NCBI GenBank assembly: GCA_963930655.1
Contig: OZ005610.1
Coordinates: forward strand, 26,188,501 to 26,252,500
Origin: Myrica gale
Lineage: Eukaryota > Streptophyta > Magnoliopsida > Fagales > Myricaceae
DNA: 64,000 nucleotides
Direction of reading: 5' to 3'
The notes beneath the pieces were generated by a model. The model was not told the DNA's origin. It saw only the letters and a program-made list of their open reading frames with translations, and searched no databases. The position numbers were made by a program, and so were the translations under genes. Below are positions 24,046 to 36,500 of this stretch, one piece after another (the first letter of the stretch is position 1; each line of letters begins with the position of its first letter).

Positions 24046-24190
24046 TGGGCCTTTATCTGGGCTTGGGGAAATAGAGCAAAAAGTTGGTGAGGATCGTCCA
24101 AGGCTTTCCTTCCGCTACTCGGGGCAACAGCAGCCCAACATATGATCACAACGCTGCCGCTAGGGTTACTTGTTCTCTCTTCTATAAAAG
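24046..24190 (+). promoter_or_regulatory. site II / telo-box / TATA promoter upstream of a snoRNA
   Basis: TGGGCC at 24046-24051 and TGGGCT at 24058-24063 are site II (TCP-binding type) motifs, with an inverted copy AGCCCA at 24132-24137. An inverted telo-box TAGGGTT is at 24161-24167 and TATAAAAG at 24183-24190. This set is the promoter architecture known for plant ribosomal-protein and snoRNA genes. No protein reading frame starts downstream, but a C/D box RNA lies about 235 bases on, so I assign the promoter to that RNA. Confidence 0.6.
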
Positions 24191-24426
24191 GAGCTCAGAA
24201 CCTCTCTCACCCTAAGCTTGAGCGGCATTTGAGGTATGCTTCGGTTGCTTTTGAAACACCACCCAGTATTCCTTCGGAGGATTGATCCATAGTGGTCGTT
24301 TTTATTGCTCTTATTCTCTTGTTTAGCTGTTTATTTCTTTCGTTTTTCTCGATCTATTATTATTATTTCTTTCTTTCTTTCCTTTTTTTTTTCTTTTAAT
24401 TTGGAAGATCAAAGTGAGCGAATATG

Positions 24427-24511
24427 TGATGTTGGATGATGAGAAAAATCAGACGGATTCCCAATGATATTTCGTATATGATATCACAACCAGCTACTTC
24501 TGACAACATCA
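24427..24511 (+). ncRNA. C/D box snoRNA candidate (LSU rRNA guide)
   Basis: Terminal stem TGATGTTG (24427-24434) pairs perfectly with CAACATCA (24504-24511). Box C is ATGATGA at 24436-24442 and box D is CTGA at 24500-24503, each next to the stem, giving a total of 85 nt. The 11 nt AACCAGCTACT (24488-24498), one base before box D, are complementary to AGUAGCUGGUU, which I recall as a conserved stretch of large-subunit rRNA. By the D+5 rule U24495 would direct 2'-O-methylation of the A in AGUAGC. In yeast this rRNA region is served by snR24 (U24), from memory. Structure and guide agree; expression is unproven. Confidence 0.65.
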
Positions 24512-27160
24512 TGTTCAATGATCTTCCAAATGATATTTCATCTGTTGGAAACCGGAATCCACTACATTCCAGTAGTTGTACTGGTCCCCAATCCTGTTAT
24601 GGAACTGGATCTAGCCCAATTTTTTAGGTTAAATCAGGGCTCAAAACGACAGTCCTTTTATTAAAATCCAGTCAAAACAAGGTCCCCCCAGCCTCTCCTT
24701 CCTCTCTCCTTTTCTCAGACACCCCACCCCCTGTCCCACACCTCTCCGCCGCTCTCTCACTCTCACCGGCTCTCTTTCTTAATCTGTCTTAAGTGGCGTA
24801 TTTCTCTCTCAATCGGCCTCAGTTATATGGCTTGGATGTTTGGACATTGAATTGGCTTTAGGTTTGGGGGGTTTTGTGATGGTAGGAAATTGATTAACTT
24901 AACCCCACGTTTCTTTGGACCCAATTGTATGCTTCACATGAGTTTGAGGTTCGAATTTTTCAGTGCAAGGCCTTACCTAATCAGTGTGATTTGGGACTCT
25001 TACCACTTGGATTAATCAACTGGTAATATTGGATTAAATAATTACTCAAAATTCTTTTTTTAATATCAATTATTATTTTTTACTTTAATTAAATATAAAA
25101 AATTCATTCAAATAATTTCATTTTAATTTTTTTACTAATTCTAATATTTTAAAATTAATTTTTTATCTCTTAAAATTTTAATAATTAAACACCACTTTTA
25201 AACTTAGACTTAATACTGTTTTTTATGAGCTGAAAAAAAACAATAAAGGAAAGATGATCCTTAATCTGTAAAATTATTTGGGTGATGTTCGGACGAAGTA
25301 AAATATACATTTTGAGTGAATATTTTAAAAATAAATTTTTTACTTAACATCTAAAATTTTAAAAATTTAAACAATTTTATAATGGTTAAAATCTAAAAAA
25401 ATTACCATTTTGACCTAACATCTAAATCTCAGAAATTCATTGAACAAATTTTCGCACAGATTTTAATATTTTTAAAAAATTAATAAACAAAAATTTACAA
25501 TTAAATATCTTTATCTTTATATTTGTGTAAATTTTTTAAGTTAGTTTTTTTAATACTTTCTTCTGCTTTTGTAAATTAAATTAATTTTATTTTGTTGTTT
25601 TTTTTTAAATATAATAATAACTAAAATAATAATATTTTAAAATAAAAAATTTAAAACTTAATCAACCAAACAAGTCTTTTTTTGCCGAGTGAAACCTTAC
25701 CATTCGAAATTTGAGCAAAAAATTAAAACATAACTCTCTTTTCAAACAATACCCTAAATTGACCCTCCTAAGCTGGATTTTATTATTACAGAGAAAAAGA
25801 TCACATAAGAAGGAACAAAAACCATTAAAAAGGACTACGATTATGTTTGTTAAATAAAATTTTACACATTCTAAAATTTTAACACAATAAAAAATTAAAT
25901 ATAATTTTTCTGCTCATCACATCATTACTTTTCACTGTAATAAAATATTAAAAGTTATCTCGTTTTTTCATAAATCTAATACCCTAAAATTTTAACATCC
26001 CTAAAATTTTATCACTCAAACATGAGTTGGTTAAGAGTACTGTCAAACCAATTATAGTTGGATTCCTTACAATAACAAAACTCGTGACTTAAATAATACT
26101 GTGTATTGAGACCACTTAAAATATCTATCTGAATCCGATACATTGATAAATTGGAGGTCCCATAAATTATCTCTGGTATTTAAAGAAAAAATCCATTAAA
26201 ACAGCATTATATCTTGTCATATAGCCACTTAGAATACTCTGGCCTCGCTAATCTGTTGTTCAGAATCAACATCTCTTCATTAATTTTCCAGTTAAATAAT
26301 TAATTGAGGAGATAGTAATATTATATAATATATATTTTTATTCATATGTTTGTGCATGTTCATAATGATTATGTGGGCGCGCGCCTTTCATTGTCAAGGA
26401 AAAACAAGTTAAAGCAAGGTTTTCCATATTTTTGTTTTTTTTTTGTCGGGAAGGGTTTCTAGATTTGCTAATTATAGAAGGAGAAAGCTCCGACAGACAA
26501 CGACCAACAACTTACCACCCATTTGAGTGCAATCGGTGACCAAGAGTTTTTCGGCCGACCCCTTTCCCTTTTTAGACTCAATAAAAATTATTTATATTAA
26601 TAAAGAGATGAGATAAATGAGAAATAAATTTAAGTAGTTTAATCCTTAGACCTACATCTATTATAGAAGGTCCAACTGAGCTTATTGGTTTTCTCACTTA
26701 TATTTTTAACGAGGTTACATCAAGATTTTATTTATAAGTTATTAAATACAATAACTCACATAGCAATGTGACTCAACTTTAATACTCCCAGCAAACTCAA
26801 GACTTACAAAAATAATACAAGAGAAAATAACAACGCCGGAAGTTCGCCGGATTAATGCCGAAAACCTTATTTTGATATCATGTTAAGTTTCATCCTAAAA
26901 CCAATTGACAATGGAAAGAGGTGACCCAACGTGTATATGAAACATAAGATTAAATGATCTCTAATTAATATAAGACTAACAGATTCTAACAATCTTCCAC
27001 ATGCAGGCCGAATAAATATAGTCGATGTGGTCAATAAATTAAATACAAATAAGTGAGTAAATACCCGTACAAGAGAACGTGGGACTCTAAACTTTAATAG
27101 AAACTTCCCACTACTACTTCCAGAGTCCAAAACCGAAGTCGCACTACTACTTCGAGAGTC
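24512..27160. other. intergenic, AT-rich, degenerate repeats
   Basis: Just after the snoRNA a 6-bp hairpin CCAGTAGTTGTACTGG occurs near 24569-24584, possibly part of another structured RNA, but no box motifs support it. From 25030 to 26400 the sequence is extremely AT-rich. At about 26870-27010 a stretch (TGATATCATGTTAAGTTTC ... AACAATCTTCCACATGCAGG) resembles a repeat type common beside LTR elements in plants, but I could not find its ends. No gene seen. Confidence 0.5.
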
Positions 27161-27500
27161 CACTTTGGCCCACTTCACCTTATCCTACTCATTTCCTCCT
27201 CAGACCTCGCACGGAATCCATTCCAAATTCTTTCCAATTTCCATCTCCAAAAGCTCCAACTTTGTTTTTCGAAATAGTAGTAAAATAAGGGACTGGATCC
27301 CCTGCCGCCACGAGGTCGAAACTCTCTGCAACAAGCAAGAATATTATCCCCAAACCTTTTCATCCTTCGCCTTCAGGTATTCCTTTCTTCCTTCACCTTC
27401 TCTCTAAGTCGCTCTTCCCTCGCTTTTCCTCCCTCTCCCTGCTCCATCAATTTCCGCTGTTACATTGTGTGATCGCAGTTGTTTCCACATCATAACCTGA

Positions 27501-30500
27501 ATGGCCGAAGAGTCCGGTACAGAGCAGCAGGTCATTTACCTCCACGGTGACCTGGACCTGACAATCTTCGAGGCCCGACACTTGCCGAACATGGACGTCG
27601 TGATGCAGCATTTCCGCCGCTGCTTTACCTTATGTGATACTATCAAACTCCCTGGCAGCGCCGCCGAATCCGACGGTGGTGGTGACCACCCCGACCGCAA
27701 GATCAAACACCACCGCAAGATCATCACCAGCGACCCTTACGTCAAAGTCACGGTTCCACAGGCCACCTTGGCCCGCACACGTGTCCTTAAGAATACCCAG
27801 AACCCTCGGTGGAACGAGCGCTTCTACATCCCGCTAGCCCACCCCACAATTTACCTGGAGTTCGAGGTCAAAGATGACGACCTCTTCGGCGCCGAGCTCA
27901 TTGGCACCGTCAGAATTGCGGCTCGGAGCGTTGCGTCCGGCGAGCGCATCGCCGGCTGGTTCCCGATAGAATGTCTTCCTGGGAAGCCGCAGAAACTGGA
28001 CCCCGAGCTGCGGCTCGAGATGAAGTTCACCCCGTTCGAGGAAAACCCGCTGTACCAGCATGGCATTGCGGGCGATCCAGAGCACAAGGGCGTGAGGCAC
28101 ACGTACTTCCCGCTGAGGAGAGGTTGCTCCCCGACGTTGTACCAAGACGCGCACGTGCTGGACAGGATGCTGCCCGAGATTGAGTTGGATGATGGGAAGG
28201 TTTTCAAACAAGAGAAGTGCTGGGAGGACCTTTGCTATGCTATCTCGGATGCTCACCATTTGATTTACATAATCGGGTGGTCCATTTACCATCAGGTCAG
28301 GCTGGTTCGGGAGCGAACCCGCCCGTTGCCGCGCGGTGGCGATAAAACGCTCGGTGAGTTGCTCAAGTACAAGTCCGAAGAGGGCGTGCGTGTTTTGTTG
28401 CTGGTTTGGGACGACAAGACCTCTCACGACAAGTTATTGATCAAAACGGTGAGCATGGCGTAATTTGTTCTCTCTATTTTCTGAGCAAGATGCCTTGCGT
28501 AATTGGACTGTGATTAGGATCCTATATATATCTTATTAATTGAAAATAATATATTAACAAATTTAAAATATAAGATAATTAATTTTACATCTCAAAAACT
28601 TATAGTCTTATACCAATACTTTTTAACTAAATTAAATTTTTTTTAAAATATATTATTTTTTAAATTATTATAATAGGAGTCATTTTGAAGTTTAGCCTAA
28701 GGCGCGGATTACCTTAGGCCGCCACTGCTGGTAAGGCCCGATGGACAATCAAGGCCATTGATTTTATCATCAATGTTTTTGTTCAAGCAACTGAGGAGAA
28801 TCGGAGATCTTTGTGCTAACTACTAACCGGGGGATCTGTACATTTGAGTTGTAATGTGAAATGGCATTGATTGCAGAAAGGAGTTATGCAGACGCACGAC
28901 GAAGAAATCAGGGAATTTTTCAAGCACTCATCAGTCATATGTGTGCTGTCACCTCGCTACCCTAGCAGTAAGCTGAGCTACGTCAAGCAAAAGGCGAGCT
29001 TCAATTGGTTGTTTAGTAAATTTTTTTTCTTTATTCGTTCTCAAATGGTCTTTTTTTTAATATATATAATGGTTTTTATCTATTTTGAACTTTATTAGTT
29101 TGGCGTTTACAGGTTTCATCATGTTTTCCCTTGTATTGGGTTTGGAATCCTAGTCTCACGTGACAGCTCGGAACTATATTAAATGTATTCCTTAGCTGAA
29201 CCCTTTTTTTATACAACCTTTAGTAATCAATGCATCTCCTCATTTCTTATGAGATTTCATTGTTACTTTTCAAGAAAAAAGAAAAAGAAAAATATGATTA
29301 GTTTTATGATTTCCTTTATTTCTGGTACCATTGGCTTTATTTTTAGCTGGACAACCAGCTGAGGTTGCTTACATGGTGCTTCTATACAGGTTGTTGGAAC
29401 CCTCTTTACACACCATCAAAAGTGTGTACTAGTTGACACACAGGCAGATGGTAATAATCGTAAAATAACTGCATTTTTAGGAGGGCTTGATCTTTGTGAC
29501 GGCCGGTATGATACGCCCGAGCATCGACTATGTCGTGATCTTGATACTGTATTTAAGGATGATTTTCACAATCCTACATTCCCAGTAAGTTGTTTGCCAA
29601 ATGGTTTCTTATAACATTAGGCAACATGCTATTTTTCCGTCTAGATATAGTTTACATGTTTACAAGGTCTTCTAGTATCTGTGATCTTGATTGTGAAGTT
29701 ACTCAAGGGCTTGTTTATGTTGTAGTTTAAATTGAATAGTTTTTTTCTCCTATCTGTTTAGGGCAAGAGATAAATTCCCCGAAATACAATATTCTATTCC
29801 CTCTCTTTCTTGTTCCTGGTTTTGGCAAAACATTCTACCATATTGCTCTGTCTCAATCTTGGACTGATTCAGTGTGAAAACCATGTTGCTAGACATTATC
29901 CATGTGTTCCTATGACCATGCAGCCTTTGAAACCCCTGGTATAATACGATGGACTAAGCATAGGCCTTGGAATCTTCCCTAGGTTGTTTTCTGCAGGATT
30001 ATGAAGGTGTTACTCTCCTTGTGTTCTCATATTCTCGTTTACACAGATCCAACGATGGCAGAGATGCTATTCATGAGATTTTCCCTTGTTCATAAAATAA
30101 AAGATTAATTAGCAGCATCCATCAATTTTCTTTAGTAGTAGATTTCTGCACGCCATTAAACATTTTATTCATCTAGTCCTTGCTGTTTTTTTTTAAAAAC
30201 TAAATATAGTGCTTACTGTTCACATCTTAGAATTGTGTAAATTATTTTGGGACTCGTCAAACAATTTAGGTTAGGCCTTAGAATTTCTAAGGCTACAATT
30301 TTCCGGTTTTCATTTTTATTTTTTTCTATTAAGTTTCTGCCGATGCATTCAGTCCCTGTAATAAACTAAGTGCTGGTCTTTCTGTGGAATCCATTGTCAA
30401 CTTAGTTTGTGCCACTTTGGGTAAATTCACATATATGCATAGAACTATCTGACTCAGAATTTTGTTTTCTTATCATAGTTCTTAGTAATGCAGCCATAGA

Positions 30501-33500
30501 AAGCATGCACTTTGTCAAGCGTGAACTTAAATTTTCTTTGATTATAGTGATGTTGTCCGCTGCTGCATTCCTGCTCAACTTTCTATTGTGGATTTCTTGC
30601 TCAATGTGTTATACTGCTGTAGCTAAGGCTCCTCATGTTTTTGTATGAACTAGCCTGGAACTAAGGTTCCAAGGCAACCATGGCATGACTTGCACATCAA
30701 GATTGATGGGCCTGCTGCGTATGATGCTCTTATAAACTTTGAGCAGCGTTGGTTGAAAGCAAGAAAATGGACACAGCTTGGACTACGTCTCAAACGGGTT
30801 ACGCATTGGCATGATGATGCCTTACTAAAAATAGATCGCATCTCTTGGATACTAAGCCCTCCCGCATCGGTTTCAAAGAAGGGCACATGTGTTCCGGAAG
30901 ATGATCCCAAGCTATGGGTTTCCAGTGAAGATGATCCTGAAGTCTGGCATGTTCAGGTTTAATAATGCAAGTTTATTCTCGAGTAAAAGTCCCTTTTTAT
31001 TTGGTTGGGGGGAGGGGGGAGGGGAGGATGAAAGATCCCTTGATTGATTCAACAGTTACATTCAATAGTAGTTTATTATTTATTTTGCCTTTGCAGATTC
31101 TTCGGTCTATTGACTCGGGATCAGTGAAAGGGTTTCCAAAAACTGTTGATGCTGTTGAGGCCCTGGTTTGTATACAATCTCTTGTTTCCTTTCCGTCCCT
31201 TTGCTTTTCTTTTTCTTTTCCTGCTTTTTTTTTCTTATAGAAAAACCCAATTTGTATGGGTTTCAATGTTGGGACCAAGACCGAAACTGCATATATAATT
31301 TGTATGTCATATCATACTTCCCTAATTTCAAACTCATATTCCTCTACTGCAGAATCTTATTTGTTCAAAGAATTTGGTGATTGATAGAAGCATTCAAATA
31401 GGATACATCCAGGCGATCAGATCTGCTCAGCATTTCATTTATATTGAGAATCAGTACTTTCTTGGATCATCATATGCTTGGCCGTCGTACAGAAATGCAG
31501 GTCAAGATCATAACCTCGGTTACACCACAGTATTTTTCCTGGTTGTCTATTTCAATATTGTTTCCCTTCCTGGGATTTGCGCAAGGACAAATGTTATGGA
31601 GTATTTGTTGTAAAGTATTATTCTCGAGCTTCAATCCTACTCCAGTCAATCTGTTATCTTGGTGGATCAGATTGCAATTGTAATTTATACATCTCAAATG
31701 ATGCCATATGATAATCCATCCACACAAAATTGATCGAGCTTTGTCAAGATCTAAAACTTATTTGGTCATTGCTACTCGTTCAATTTTACCTGACACAAGG
31801 ACAAGCACGGTCCTTCTATGTCCATTCTTCCTTAGGATTAATTCTGACTTTTACCTAATGTCATGATCTTCTGTCTATGTATTTGGCTAGAATAATGTCC
31901 TGAATATCAAATATCATCCTTATTTGCTGGATAGAAAGTTTTCTCAAGTTTGTTTTCTTTTATGGTATGAGCAGGAGCTGATCATCTAATCCCAATGGAG
32001 TTGGCATTAAAAATTGCCAGTAAAATTAAAGCAAAGGAGAGATTTGCAGTGTATATTGTAATACCGATGTGGCCTGAAGGAGATCCAACCTCTGCGACTG
32101 TGCAAGAAATTCTGTTTTGGCAGGTAAGATGGTTATCTGGTTTCTTTTTTTGGTAAGTAACAATTTTCTTATTTCCGAACTGTTTAAACTGGAAATATTC
32201 CATATCTGCTGGGACAGACAAGAGAGCTACAGATAGCTGGTACTTTCTGTCAATAAAAACTGAGAAGAACCTATGAATTATTTTCTCTTTTTCCTTTTTG
32301 CATCCTTGACCCCTTTCTCTAGCCCTTGAAATACACTCCTTATTGCTGCTAACCAATAGGCTGTACTCTTGCCAATTGTTGGTTTGGATCAATTTTAGTT
32401 GAAAGAAATTCGAGAAGTTATTGGAATCGGCTTGATAGATTCATACCGTTAATCATGGAAAAGAACATAAGTTGTGCTATGAGGATGCTAAGGGAGGCCC
32501 AAAAATTATCAGAGTATAGCCGATCTGTGACAACGAAATCTATACCCTAGTTTTTGCATACTTTGTCATTACAGAGCCAAACGATGCAAATGATGTATGA
32601 TATAGTTGCAAGGGAACTGAAAGCAATGCAGCTTGTGGACTCGCATCCTCAAGATTACCTCAATTTCTATTGCCTTGGTAACCGGGATGATGCTTGTGAT
32701 GAAGGTTCGAGTGACAATGCTAATCTGCCTACTAAGGTAAGTGTGCAAAATGAATCTTTTGTGCTGGTTCACCGTGACTATATGCTTCTCTGTAGTTTTG
32801 CATGTTATGTGGTGCACCTGACATTTCTAAGGCTTCCATTTTTTATCCACCACCCATACAAGATTAATTTTAATCCTTTCAGCTATCAGCAAAAACTGTG
32901 ATGTCATTACCATTGTCATCAGTATATTAGCAATACCTGTGAATATCAATATCTGTTTAATTGGTTACCCAAAAAAAAAAGATCTGTTTAATTGAGGCCT
33001 TGAACAAAATCTGGAATTCTATTCTCAGATGGATGATGCTGGCATAAAAATTCAATGTGGTTTCTGAGGGGATAGTTAAGAAAGAACTTCCCTGTGTTAT
33101 TGGTCGATTAAGGCATCTTTGGTCTAAAAAGCACCAGTACAAAACCAACGTCTTTGATTGGTCAGGTCCAACCCTGCAAATTCTTGAGTCAGTCCTGCCT
33201 AGTTGCATAGGGTGCTGCGGTTGTTTTAATTTCTTCACGACGGTTTAAAAATCTTAATCCTTTCAATGTCTCATTGCTACTAATTTGAATGCCGCCTAGT
33301 TTCTTTTGTTATTAATGGACTTCTTTTATTTGTAGGCTGTAAACAATTTTTTTATTAAATAGGAAGAAATAGTTATCTTGGAACGTATTGCAAATCGTAT
33401 GCAATAATGTCTTCTATTATTTCATTATGCAAATGGATTAAAAAATTGTTGGTCATGAGCCCATTTTAGTGTGTCCTCAGATGTGTTTGTGTTTATATTT

Positions 33501-36500
33501 ACACTTGACGTTTCTGCCCCCACTATGATACGCATTAGAGTTCCCAGTATTGTCTAGTCCTTCATCCTGACGTGCTGTGTTATCAACTTGTCCTTGAAAT
33601 ATGGACTCAGTTTATGTGCTGCAAGAGGTTCTTTTCGAGTTGGTCGTAATCAAAATTTTCTATCAGGCATCGGATGCACTGAAGTTTAAGCGGTTTATGG
33701 TATATGTACATGCCAAGGGAATGATAGTAGATGACGAATATGTAATAGTGGGATCTGCCAATATTAACCAGAGATCTATGGCTGGTACAAAGGACACAGA
33801 GCTAGCAATGGGTGCATATCAGCCCCATCACACTTGGGCTGCGAGGAAGAAACATCCGCACGGTCAGGTCTGTATAGTTTTTCTCGATTTTGACATTTTT
33901 TGCTTTTCTTAACTACTCTTTTTGGGTCTTTGTTCTCCGGAGGGGCTTGGAGGGATGTTGCCAAAAACAATGGGAATGCAGCATTAGAAGTGTTCCATTG
34001 GATGCTTCTTCTTCCCCTTTATTCGGGTGGCAAATAGCCAAATTGGTTAGGCTGGTGAGAGTGAGGAAGAGTGAAGATGGTGTTTTGAGCTTTTCAAAAA
34101 TTAAAACCATGCCTGGGGTATGACCTCCTAGAAGAAAATTGAAAAAATAGACAATTTTGAATTATGTTTTCAACGTGAGTACAAGAGTTGTAGGGTCCCT
34201 ATATTTATGCTAACAACGGCTATCTTTACAAATAAGGAATAAAGCTTGATTCTAGCTAATTTGAAAGATGAAACATACAAGATATGATATGGTAGGATTT
34301 ATAGGGATATCTCGTAAAACATATCAACCTTGCGTGAGACTTCATAAACAGTATCCCTAGAATCATGCTATCCTTGAATGCAATATTTCAAACTTGCCTT
34401 GAGACTTTGCCGTAGACTTTGTATCCCTAGAATCATGCAATACTTCTTCAAACTTGCCTTGAGACTTTGTATCCCTAGAATCATGCAATATCTGGTCGTC
34501 TATACCCTCCCGCAAGCTGTGCCGGGGCTGAAGGCACAGTTTGGGGCGAAAGCTTGCAAGAGAGACTTTGGACAGAGGCTTGGTGAAAATATCCGCTAGT
34601 TGATTATGAGTAGAGACATGTTTGGTAACAAGGAGACCAAGAGCAACCCGTTCCCGTACAAAGTGATAATCCAACTCGATGTGTTTACTTCTCGCATGAA
34701 AGACAGGATTGACAGTCATGTGTAACGCACTAATGTTGTCGCAAAACAGAACGGGAGAGCTTGTTAGTCGAACATGAAGATCACGTAAGAGAAATGAGAG
34801 CCATGTAAGCTCAGCTGTTGTATGGGCCATGGCGCGATACTCAGCTTCAGTACTTGAGCGAGAGACTGTAGTTTGTTTCTTGGCACACCAGGAGATGAGG
34901 TTGTGTCCAAGGAAAGTACAGTATCCAGTGGTGGATCGTCTGGTGATAGGACAACCAGCCCAATCTGCATCAGAGAATGCAAAGAGATCAAGTGTAGTAT
35001 GGGAAGAAAAGTGGAGTCCATAATGAATAGTGCCTTTAACATAGCGAAGTATGCGTCTTACCATTTTCAAGTGAGAATGAGTAGGTGAATGCATAAATTG
35101 AGAGACAAAATTGACACTAAAAGAAAGGTCGGGTCGAGTTAGTGTGAGATATTGTAACGCCCCAACAATTCCCCGAAAATAAGAAGGGTCGTCGAGGAGC
35201 GTGTGACTCTTGAGGCCGGATGTTTTGGTCTCTAGTGGGGTGCTCATTGGTTTACAATCAACCATTTCTGTTTTTTCTAAGATGGTAAGAGCATAATGAG
35301 ACTGAGATAAATGTAACCCGTCAGAGAGGGAGGTAACTTCAATCCCTAAGAAGTGATGGATTGGGCCTAAATCCTTCATTGCAAATTCTGCACTTAACTT
35401 GGAGATGAATGTATTTAAGAGTTGGGAATTTGAACCTGTCAAAAGAATGTCATCAACATAAAGTAGAAGAATTAATGTTCCGAGAGGAGAATGTAAAATA
35501 AAGAGAGATGGATCAGCAAGGCTACAAAAAAAATCATGTTGGAGCAAAAAAGTACTAAAGCGATCATACCATGCTCTAGGGGCCTGTTTGAGACCATATA
35601 AGGCTCGCTGAAGTTTGCAAACATGGCGTGGATAATGTGGATCTACCATTCCCGGTGGTTGTTCCATATAGATGTTTTCAGAAATAAGGCCATGTAGAAA
35701 AGCATTTTTAACATCGAGTTGACGAATTTCCCATTGACGAACCAATGCTAAACTAATGACCAGTCGGATAGTGCCGGGTTTGATTACTGGTGAGAATGTC
35801 TCGTTGTAGTCAATACCATCAACTTGATGATATCCTTTGGCAACAAGACGAGCTTTAAGACGATCAAGAGACCCATCAGCTTTGAGCTTTGTTTTGAATA
35901 CCCATTTGGACCCAATTATGTGCATATTGGGGTCTCGATCAACTAGAGTCCATGTCTGATTCTGATGAAGCGCACGAAGTTCATCTTCCATTGCAGTACG
36001 CCAACCATCATGAGCGAGAGCAGATTTGATGGAGTGAGGCTCGCGAGGAGTAGCTTTGGAGATGACCACAAGTCCATATTTGGGGTTAGGTTTGACAATT
36101 CCAACTTGTGATCTTGTGACCATAGGATGGGTGGAATGAGGTGGGGTGATGGAAGGTGCGGCAGGAGGAATTTCAGGCGGAGCTAAGTGATCTGTGGGAG
36201 CTTCATACACAGGTGAAGGATTAGGAGTAGATTCTTGCAATGAGAGTTGAGTCGGTGGTGGGTCTGGACATTCAATTAGATTGGTATTCGATGGGAAGGA
36301 TGAACGAAATGAGTTAGAGGCTATAGTAGGAGGTGCAGATGCCAGGTGAGGTAATGGTATGTTGGTGGAAGGTTGAAGAGAAGTATCAGAAGTGTTATCA
36401 TCGGAAATTGGGTGATGTGGAAGAGGAATATGAGGAATTGTAACATCTAAATGATCTGCACGAGAGGACAAAGAAGTAGGGTTAGAAGGTTGAACAGATA

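Noticed and set aside
24020..24260. Promoter and 5' UTR of a ribosomal-protein gene
   Set aside because: Motifs fit, but no ribosomal-protein exon follows before 27 kb, whereas a well-formed C/D box RNA does.
27834..28427. 197-codon minus-strand ORF opposite PLD delta exon 1
   Set aside because: Antisense shadow of a GC-rich C2-domain exon; the plus-strand product is unambiguous.
34378..35088. Plus-strand ORFs within the Copia element
   Set aside because: Shadows of the minus-strand polyprotein.
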